Source of the DNA: Macrosoma leucophasiata
Taxonomy: Eukaryota > Arthropoda > Insecta > Lepidoptera > Hedylidae
Reading direction: 5' to 3'
Assembly: GCA_036365455.1 (NCBI GenBank)
Contig: JAWQUS010000004.1
Span: 9,617,501-9,681,500 of the forward strand
DNA: 64,000 bases
Positions 37,085 through 47,000 of the stretch are shown here, piece after piece (position 1 is the first letter of the stretch; every line of letters begins with the position of its first letter). The notes under the pieces are model-generated. The model saw only the letters and a program-made list of their open reading frames with translations. It had not been told where the DNA came from and searched no databases. The translations under genes and the position numbers were made by a program.

Positions 37085-37145
37085 AGTCGGGTTTGGACTT
37101 CGGTAAGTCCGGGTTCAAGTCCGGGTTCAAGTCCCGCCTGAAGTC
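37085..37145 (+). repeat. tRNA-like SINE head fragment
   Basis: A B-box-like GGGTTCAAGTC occurs twice (CCGGGTTCAAGTCCGGGTTC) followed by CCCGCCTGAAGTCA. It is a partial, duplicated tRNA 3' half, not a tRNA gene. Confidence 0.4.
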
Positions 37146-37774
37146 AATTTTTCTTTTTAATTTTTTTCTAAAAATATTTTACTCGCTTATGTTATTGCAA
37201 AATCTAATAAAATAAAACGATATGAATAAATACCTACCTAATCACGTCGTTCGTTATTAGTTACTCTGACATGTAGTGTAGGTACCTACTACTACCTACC
37301 ATAGGTAGGTAATATTGAAATAAGTAGGTAAGTACTTACTTATTTTTATCAAACGGAGGGATTCCCCAAATCCCGTTTCGTACCATTGTTCCTTACAGGT
37401 ACAGTAGTGTGTATTTAGTAGTATTTGTAGTATTTAATTAACGCACAAAACATGTAGGTAAATAATGTATAGATTTAGAACAATTAAATCTTATTAATCG
37501 AGAGTCGCGCTGCATAAATGGTTCCGTATTTACGGAACGTAAATAAACTATTACCTATAATTATACGTAATTAAACTACCGTAAATTAAGGAAGTTTTAG
37601 CGTAACTTCACTTTTATATCTAATCAAAAAAAGAAATAAAAAATCTAAGATTTATTTAAGCAATATCCAAACACCTATCTACGACCGAGCAGACGTGTTT
37701 CACTCGGCCGCACACTAGCGATCTCATTACGCAAACCGACTAATTTTTTGGCAGAATACTGATATTTATCCACA

Positions 37775-37850
37775 TGCGATTGAACCCGTGTCCTCTGAAC
37801 AAGCGGTTGTTGTGTAGCACTGGACCACACTCGACCGTAGATCGCCATAT
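37775..37850 (-). repeat. tRNA-like sequence
   Basis: Minus strand: GTGTGGTCCAGTGCTAC (A-box-like), then ACACGGGTTCAATCGC (B box). No stable acceptor stem is evident. Likely SINE-derived. Confidence 0.35.
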
Positions 37851-38188
37851 CATTTATTTATATTTGCTTGTTATGTAGGTACCTACACTCGGTCTAAAGC
37901 GCATAGAATCAAATTGCGTTCGTGTTTATACTTTATACTTTATACCCACAGACCAATCAGCCTTTTATACCCCTTCGCCGGCCTATAGTTTTCTTTTCAG
38001 AGTGTGATCTGATCTACAGGCACCTCTATTTTTAATACATAAGAACTATAAAGTATTTTTAAACAATAGCATTATTACATATTCTCTGACAATAGGTAGG
38101 TACAAAACACCTTCTACAAAGAGACAAACATATTAATACCTACCTGCATCAAAAACGCAGTGAGATGAGAAGCCAATTTAGATTAATT

Positions 38189-38220
38189 ATATTGGGCGCG
38201 TTTAAGTACGCGCCCAATAT
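38189..38220. repeat. 13-bp perfect hairpin
   Basis: ATATTGGGCGCGT, loop TTAAGT, ACGCGCCCAATAT. It is GC-rich against an AT-rich background. Confidence 0.65.
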
Positions 38221-39795
38221 TAACCTAACCTACCTTACCCTAAAATAGAAACTTATTATCATAGCAGGCATACCTACTTTGTATGGTTAACGTGCTAATT
38301 ATACATACCGAGATATATTATGATTTGTTTTAGGGAAACACATAAATTAGTAAGTTGAAAGATTATCTATTTATCATAGAGCAACACGGGCCGTGGTGTT
38401 CTCTCTGTGCATTTTATCTTTAACATAAATAAAATCAAAAGACCAAATATTGCATTCAGATACCTAATATTGCATTGCCTCAGGTAGCAGCGACATCTAC
38501 TTACTGCTAACAATGCCAGTTAGGCAACCGATACAACATTTTTTTCAATTTGTACTAGTTATTATAGAAATGGAAAGCAAAAAAAAATCAATCAACACAA
38601 CACAAACAGGGATTTCAATGTCAACGCATGTAGCGTTGACGATCCTGAGGACGGAACTGTTGTCTCAGTGTCAGAAATTACTGGCTCGTCCATTACCACA
38701 CTGACCGTGACACGACAGCGTTGAGCCAGTTGAGCACTGATGCGGCAGCAGCGGTGGTACCTATCCTCTCGACTCTCGAGATTTACATACTAGACAAGTT
38801 AATATCGCTTAATTTCCGACTACATGAGTAAAGAAAAGGAAATCTGTTGTCCCTTTTCTTCTGTCTGTGCCGGACTTAGGCTTCGAGAATGTGGTGGAGG
38901 CTCTCTCGGGAGAGACCTTTGACCACTGAGACACCCCGGCAGCACCCGGCAATAACGTGTCGCTATATTATGGTTGATATGGCATACATACCTACCTATC
39001 GGCAAATGTATATATTATTTGAATGTAAATATCTAGGTAATAAGTACATTCAAATAAAATATTACCTATTATTAATAAATAATAATAGGTTTAGTATTAA
39101 TCTACCTATAATACACCTATCTAGTGTCTGTTAATCAAATACAGATAAATTGAACTGCATTACAAATGCGCCGTCGGATAGTAAAAAGTTTATTATACCA
39201 ATTATTCTGCGTGTGCCAATAATATTTTGTTATCAATTATCGTTTATCTCATTTCCTATTAGTTATTTTCCGCGTTCTATGGAAGTAATTGGTCGTTAAC
39301 CCGAGTGTTATCTACAATTTGCGAAAATATTCTCAACTTATGGCCATCACGAGATACACAATGCATGTAAAATAAGATAACAGACACTTTAGTCCACGAC
39401 TCTCGTTTGTATAGAATGAAGATAGTGTTATTTTTTAGTAGGAAGCTGAACATTACGGCGATAAAAGTTATGCGCTTCATTGTCCATGAAGTAAAAGGAG
39501 AAGGTCTCAGAATATAAAAATACACACCCAAATACCTAACAGTTTAAGTACCTACAGAAATAACTGGTGAAGCTGTTTGAATATTGATATAAGACCGGAC
39601 AGATAAATAACTAGATAGCCACGTAGACGGACAATTTCACGTCCTACCTAGTTGTTAATCTATGACCCCGTAGCTAATTACCGGCATAAAGACATAAAGA
39701 CATTTGGATGTATTTATTAAGAGTTGAGGGAAGAGTCCAGAGATAATGAAGAACCAACAGATAAAAAAAACGTGCATCGAACATCTTATTAAAAA

Positions 39796-39877
39796 CTAGC
39801 TGCGCCCGCGACTTCGTCCACGTGAGAAAAAATATGATTGTTCAGTATCTTCCCGGACGAAGTCGTGGGCGCAGCTA
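39796..39877. repeat. Foldback around TAGCTGCGCCCGCGACTTCG
   Basis: TAGCTGCGCCCGCGACTTCG at 39797 and its inverse CGAAGTCGTGGGCGCAGCTA at 39858 enclose about 40 bases. It directly abuts the 118-bp tandem repeats and probably forms the ends of the same retroposon inserted twice in opposite directions. Confidence 0.6.
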
Positions 39878-39880
39878 ATA

Positions 39881-40234
39881 TAAAAGTAGCCTAAGTTACT
39901 CCTTATTACATCAGCTATCTGCCTGTGAAAGTCGCGACAAAATCGGAGACACTCAAATTCTTTTTATTTGTATGTAGGTATGTATGTATGTATGGAGATA
40001 AAAGTAGCCTAAGTTACTCCTTATTACATAAGCTACCTACCCGTGGAAGTCCCGTCAAAGTCGGATACACTCCAATTCTACTTATTTGTATGTAGGTATG
40101 TAAGTATGTATGGAGATAAAAGTAGCCTAAGTTACTCCTTGTCACATCAGCTATCTGCCAGTGAAAGTTCCACCAAAATCGGTCCAGCCGTTCCCAAGAT
40201 TAGCTCCGCCAAACAGACAGACAAAAATTGAAAA
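39881..40234 (+). repeat. 118-bp tandem repeat, three units
   Basis: Units start at 39881, 39999 and 40117 with TAAAAGTAGCCTAAGTTACT and contain TTATTTGTATGTAGGTATG. The spacing is exactly 118 bases twice. The third unit runs into GGTCCAGCCGTTCCCAAGAT, the usual end of this retroposon type. Confidence 0.8.
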
Positions 40235-40344
40235 AAATGTTGTTTTGGTATATGTACCGTGTATACATAGATATGCATTTAGTAAAAAGTGGTTATTTTA
40301 ACATTACAAACAGACACTCCAATTTTATTTATTTGTATAGATGA

Positions 40345-40455
40345 AGCCTGGGTTGCACGGTTGCACCAACATAGCTATTTGTTAAAGTTATTGTAACATT
40401 TCACATCCTTCCCTCACTTAATTAACAATTATCGTGGTATAACCCAGGCTTAGTC
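40345..40455. repeat. Foldback MITE, family E (copy 3)
   Basis: AAGCCTGGGTTGCACGG and TATAACCCAGGCTTAG ends, with the shared core GTTAAAGTTATTGTAACATT. Confidence 0.7.
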
Positions 40456-40945
40456 TTCAAATTTATACTCGTCATATGTTTAGTCTCGGTTTAGCTTACT
40501 TATTGAAAATAACAAACTCCTTCATAACAACCAAATTAAGATAACTAGAGAGTTCCAATAATATTTATTTCTTTTAAATCCGCCAAATTTATTTCTATCT
40601 CAAGCCGACAAAGCTTCCAGGGCCGCTTAATTTCTAAGGTGTTCGGACACAATTGCAAAAATGGGTAACTCTCGAAGGCGGCATTTGAAAAAAAAAGTAT
40701 GGTCTACCTGCATATTTTTTTGCTTTAATAAAATCAAAGTCGGTGCAAGGGGCTGTGTCCATTTTACTGCAGACCGCGTAATAAGCGTGATTAGCGTTGT
40801 TATTTACAATTCCCGATTACGACCTCATGTCGATTGATAAAACTTATGGAGCTATTTACTTTGCCGTAGTCGAGGTCTAAGCGCCCTAGAGAGCTCACGG
40901 ACGGGAGCCATAGCTAAAGTAGAAATCGGTGGTTTTTCGATCAAA

Positions 40946-41030
40946 ATGGAGTTAAACTTTATAACGACTTTGATTAAACACGATGTGAATCATAATGTGA
41001 AACAGTGCTTCAAGTCTAAAAAGCCTTTCG
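40946..41030 (+). CDS. MAP1LC3-like: Double-Atg8 exon 1 (start codon)
   Basis: ATG at 40946, 28 codons plus one base, donor TTTCG|GTGAGT. Ends CFKSKKPF, which fits the start of the Atg8 N-terminal helical region; the preceding ~20 residues are an extension not usual in LC3. Confidence 0.7.
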
Positions 41031-44000
41031 GTGAGTTAATTATGCTTTCATTGATCGTGTATTTTAATTAAGTTATTAGCAAATGTATAAAAAAAAAATT
41101 ACCGTTGCATATTTCGCAGAACTCAATAAGAAAGCGTAAAGTTACGTTTGGGGACATTTTACACTTTATTTACATTTTATTTCAATTTTATCAAACAATT
41201 AAAATTTTAAAATAGACTTAAGGGTAATGAGTAACAGGTACAGCACCTACGTGACGTATGGTCACGTACCCCGTGGTAGACACCATCTCGAAATTTCTTA
41301 GGGACCACATGAATGATTTTCATAACTGTAATAAAGGGGACAGATTGTGAAATATATTATTACAAGTCGAATTCGGATTCATAATACAGTTTGATCAACT
41401 AACATATAACTTAGATTCATTAAACATCATCATTAAAACAAAAGGCAAAACAATATTTATATTGCATCGACCTCTAGTTGTTTACCCGTTTATCATAAGA
41501 ATATAATATGTATTGAAGAATACAAATGAGACCACTACCATTTGTCTAACGATTTGTATTTTTTTTTTACTTTTTTTCTTTGGTTATCGATACCTATTGC
41601 TCTGAATTGTGATGTTCCCACAGGGCACATGCTTCTTACCCAGAAAATTAAAATAAGACTTTCTATTGACTCATAATTTCGGGCACAGAGTTAGGGGTAG
41701 TTACTGATATCACATCTGCAGTGATAAAGTATTTAGAGGCTGTAGTAGTACCCTCAGGCCACGAGAAAAATATGAGAATTGATTTCTTATTGTTCTCGGT
41801 CCCGATCGGGGCCACTGCTGCTTCAGGGATTAATACATATTCTCGGGCTGTAGTCAGGGGCGGATTTGATACGTTGGCTGCCCTAGGCCTGTGAAAGATT
41901 GCCCTCCCTCCCCATCCTGTGCTGTAAAGCATAAAAATATGATTAACTATAGCAATTCAATTAAAATGAAAAAAAAAACGATAAGAAGTGCTTTAATTAA
42001 TTCTTCTAATAATCGTAATTCACATAAATGTAATTTTTTTCGCGAGATGCTATATGGACATATTTTTGAGATTTTACTCGTATGCGCGTAGGCAACTACT
42101 TAAAAAAAACGACCAAATTTTGCCGCCCTAGGCCCAGGCCTACTCGGCCTATAGGGAAATCCGCCCCTGGCTGTAGTATTGACTTTCCATTAAACACATC
42201 AAAATATACTGCATGATTGTTTGCCGGTTTAATTCAGGTAGGTACATAAAAATAATACAAAATTATTAATAATTGTTTGATATCGTTTGGTTTGCATAAG
42301 CAGTAAAATGTGTTTAAGTAATCACTCACATAGATATTATTTTAATATAAGAAGGCAATAGGTACTAAGACACATACTAATAAATACTTGAAATAAAATC
42401 GTATTGTTACGTTATTATTGATGACAAGACCTAAATATACCTATTTAGAAACAAAATAAAATACGCTTATATTCACAGCTAACACTTGGTATAAACCTGT
42501 GTCGTGTCTGGGTGCCGTTGTACACACACAACATATATACCTACACAAACATCCAGATCCGAAACAAATATCTGTAGGCAATACAAATATTTGTCCCGGT
42601 GCGGGGATCGAACCCGCGACCCTTCGAATCAAACGGTCGTCTCACACCGCTGGACCAACCGGGTTCTATTGGGCTCACTGAACCACGAGATTATTGTTTG
42701 CTTACTTATCATTAAATGAAGTAAGTATTAGATGAAAGTTTGTACACATATAAGCAAGTAATACATAGTTTTTTTTTATATTAACGATTTTTTATACGTT
42801 ATGAGTCTATCATTAGGTAATTATAGTCTTTAATTACCGATTACCGGTGGCCTGGTAAAAATGTGATGTCAACGTGATTGCAATCGTAGGTATACTATGT
42901 ACGTACTTAGTAAATTAAGTCAACATGTACAAAAACATTCTAATATAGCTTTTATTACCACCGTGTACCTACACTCACTGAACACACTGAATAAAAGATC
43001 TCAAATAAATAAATAATGTTCTCCTTAAGCGACAATTTTTTTAATGAATATATTACTAGCTGTGTTCCCGAAATTTCACCTGAATACATTACACATAAAT
43101 AAATTATGAAAAAAAAAAAAAAATTAATTTTTCGCAATAACACATGTGGAGGAACTTTAGAAATTAAAGAAACAGTGGAAAGAAAAATGTAGTTTTAGTT
43201 AACCATGGATCGTTCACCGATCCTGAATCGTTAAAATAAAAAAAGGGATGGCAAAATTTGACGAATCGATGTGGGACTGGTTATCCTGAGGTCGCAGGTT
43301 CGATTCCTGCCTTTCTATAATTTCCACTAAATTGTAGTGTTCTGTAACTTCTATACGATCGTGTTCCGGTCAGTTGGATGGTAATGTATGTCCGCACCCG
43401 CTATTACTAACACAGAGGCAAAAAACTTGGAACTTAGAGGTCACAATGCATCTGCACCTTGACCTCCAGGATCTGTCGAGATGTCTATACTAGTCTAATA
43501 GGAAGTAGAGTCTGTGATAGTTATTAATGTATGGCCCCGTAATAACTAACACAGAGACAACCACTTAGGAGCAACACATCTGCATTTAAACCTCAGGTTT
43601 TTGTGTAGATGTCTATAGGCCGCAGTCATCACTTAAGATCAATGTGGGCTGCAGGCTTATTTGCCACCTACTTTACATAAAAAAAGTTTTCTCTTATCAT
43701 CCATGTCAATTGCATGCTTGTTTGTCACCTTGATTCCAAAAAAAATATGCAGGTAGGTACTTACATACTTTTTTTGTTATCACACACATGATAATATATG
43801 TTTTCCATACAATGTATCACGAAGGCGTACTCGTATCTCATACAAAAAAATGGCGGTCTTCACGCCACGCAATATCTTCACGCCAGGTCCCTAACGGGGT
43901 AGACAGAGAGTGTAGAGCGCCAGATATCCCGGTCCTGACATATCTCTCGTGCCTCATCTTCTTTCATCATTCTCTTCATACATTACTGGTTTTACTGGTG

Positions 44001-47000
44001 GTAGAGTTCCAGTGACGGAGCTCGCGGGCGTAGGCACCACCGCATTACCTAATATACTTGCCGCTAAATGATAGTGTTCAGCACTATCGTGTTCCGGTCA
44101 GGTGGGAATGTACGGCCCTGTAATTTCAGGCACAGAGGCATGTCACCTAATGCCTCAGGAGTGGCAGCGCATCTGCATTTTGACCTCTGGTCATTGTGTG
44201 GGTGTCTATAGGCTGCAGTCATCACTTAACATCAATGTGAACTGCATGCTTGTTTGCCACTTTTATTACATAAAAAAAAAAAAAAAAAAAAAACATGCAC
44301 GCCGATTCCTAAGACTTTTGACCGCACCATCAGACAGAACTCGACCTATTTGGTCATGGCAGCTCAGTCTTGGTCTTCCTGGGCCCACATTCGCATTGTA
44401 TATCTGTTAAAAATAACCACGCGGGATGGGCAGCAGGGTCTCGCGATAAAACTACCGCCAAAGCTGAAATCTGATTCTTACAGAATTAACTTTTATTCCG
44501 AGTCTTCAATATTAGGTATTAAGTGCATACGGTCTGTCTGATATCGTCGAGGAAAATATAAAGTAGGAAACCGCAAAATGTTGTTAGTTCTCTCCGCTTT
44601 CTTAGAAGATAAGTACGTAGATAGTGAACAAAATATTTGTATTATGCGTCGGCATATTGTATTGTAACTATTTGTTTACCTACTAAACATTTGCACACGG
44701 TTGATAGAAATCGACGAGCCAGCTGGTCGAGCGGTGTGTGACAAACGTTTAGATCGAGGCTCACGGGTTCTTATTTGTAATTTATACCTAATGTGAGACT
44801 GCGAGTGCGAGTGGAAGCGTATTTTATTTATTATTTTATAATATTTGAATAATTTCTAATTTTGAATACGACCGTAGTTGTTAAGCCTCTTGACTTGAAC
44901 TATCAAAAAATCTTCAATTTTCTTCCATTCTCTAAGCTGAAAAAAGCGTTGGTATTAGGTATACAACGTGTAAAATAAAGAAGAAGTAAAATCTATTTAA
45001 CTATATTAAACATCGTATCTACAATCGAATGGCAAACTAATCGACATGTACAGCGCTATATTTATTTTCCATACAATTTATATTTACTTATTAGTTTAAT
45101 GTGAAAAATTTAACAACCCTAAACAAAGACGGACTTGCGCGAAGTCATACCGGAGGTGTCGCGAGGGCGCTGCGAGAAGTAGAGAATAGAGATCAGTGAC
45201 GTCAAAACATGGCCGTGACTTTAAAGTTTTGAGCAATTGCTGCCCTATTTCAATGGTGGTGTGTGACCGCCATTGTTCGGTTGACTAAATGCACTGCACT
45301 AGCGGATCACTAGAAAGTGATAGGATCGTGACGACCCGACTCTCCCGACGCCTTCATTTTAATTTCAAACTCGAAGTGTCAGTCAAAATGTTTATTTATC
45401 ATTTGGGATTTTAATAATCACTCTGTCGGAAATTAATAATGATGTTAAACTGAGGTGAATATCACCTAATAGGTTGGGGAAAAAGTCTTTTCGCATTATA
45501 GTATGTATGAACTTGTAATAAAATCTCTTTGGCTGTAGTATTTGTATCTGGCTGGTTTTGGTATCATTGAAAGTTAAAATTTTAAAGAACATAATTCCTA
45601 ATTCAAATTAGGCAAATGTGTGATTTGCATTTGTTTTTCGTACTGTCAAGATGAGTGAATCTAATGAAGAAATTCGTTACATTTTAAAATTTTACTACAA
45701 AAAAGGTAAAAATGCAACGCAAGCCGCGAAAAAAATTTGCGATGTTTATGGACCTAGCGCAGTGTCTGAGAGTAGCACAAATTTGGTTTAAGCGTTTTCA
45801 ATCCGGAAATTTTGATGTCAATCAAGATGCACCTCGCTCTGGTCGCCCTATTACGGATAAAATGGATGCCATTTTTGAAAAAGTGGACCAAGATCGACAT
45901 ATCAGTAGTTACAACGTAGCTGAAGAACTGAGAATTGATCACTAAACAGTTTTGGCGCATTTGAAAAAGCTGGGTACAAAAAAAAGCTCGATATTTGGGT
46001 ACCTCACAAGCTCACTGAAAGAAACCTAATGAACCGTGTACTCATTTGTGATTCTTTATTACGACGTAATGAAACCGAATCATTTTTGAAGAAGCTGATA
46101 ACTGATGAGATTAAAGCAAGAAGTTGAGAGAAAGCGGCCGGAATTGATCAAGGGGTGTGGTGTTTCATCATGATAACGCTAGACCTCACACATCTATAGC
46201 CACTCAGCAAAAATTAAGAGTTTGGCTGGGAGGTGTTAATGCATCCGCCGTATAGTCCTGACCTTGCACCTTCAGATTTCCACCTGTTTCGGTCTCTTCA
46301 GAATTCTTTATGCAATGTTAGGTTAACATCACGAGAGGACTGCGAAATCCACTTGTCGCGGTATTTTGATGAGAAGTCCCAAATTTTTTATAGCAATGGG
46401 ATCATGTCCCTACCTACAAGATGGCAAAAGGTTATCGAACAAAATGGTACATACATACTTTAGTTAAATTTAAATAAACTATATTAAAAAATGTTTTGAA
46501 TTATCTTAAAAAAATTTTCCCCAACCTAATATAATAAGTGAAAATGAGGAATGTATGTTAATTTTCGTATTTATTTGTTACAGTCAGCAGAAAAGAAGAA
46601 GTAATGGCTATCAAAAGTAAATTCCCAACTAAAATCCCTGTAAGTTTTTTTAATGAAATTTCTAAAATAATATAAATAACTGTAAATCAAATAGGTATCT
46701 AAGGAATTTAACACTTGAATTTATTTTTATAGCTGATCGTAGAAAGGTACCATAAAGAAAGAAATCTACCAACATTAGACAAAACAAAGTTTCTAGTTCC
46801 AGAAGATATCACCATGTCACAGTTCCTAGTGATTATACGTAACCGTATAAGAATAAAACCAAATCAAGTAAGTACACTTCAACTACTTATCAATGAATAG
46901 ATATCTCTATCGATTAAAGCGCGTGCGAGCGAGACAAAACATGATTTGCGATTAATAATATCATCTTAATGTATACAAATTAATAATTAATTATTATTGA

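Larger units (their letters stand above)
36655..37437. repeat. Foldback with ~140-bp inverted ends
   Basis: 36660-36800 (ACTACTAAATACACGC ... GGGATTTGGGGAATCCCTCC ... AAGTACTTACCTACTTATTT) is repeated inverted at 37296-37437 with few differences. The right arm lies inside the larger element at 36808-38712, so two elements overlap. Confidence 0.7.
36808..38712. mobile_element. Non-autonomous DNA transposon with ~260-bp TIRs
   Basis: Left arm to ~37066 (CACGGTCAGTGTGGTAATGG ... AGGCAATGCAATATTAGGTA) and right arm 38462-38712 are inverted copies of each other over about 250 bases. The interior has no transposase. It contains a tRNA-like SINE (37085-37145), the right arm of the foldback above, and a 13-bp hairpin at 38189-38220. 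Confidence 0.7.

Noticed and set aside
39881..40234. CRISPR-like array
   Set aside because: Units are 118 bp with no short-repeat/unique-spacer pattern, and the genome is eukaryotic; it is a plain tandem repeat.
41663..41932. 89-codon minus-strand ORF as a gene
   Set aside because: Its end crosses the hAT MITE boundary, and the rest is a dispersed repeat found again near 52918.
42587..42665. Functional tRNA gene
   Set aside because: A and B boxes are good, but the anticodon stem pairs poorly and the acceptor stem is incomplete.
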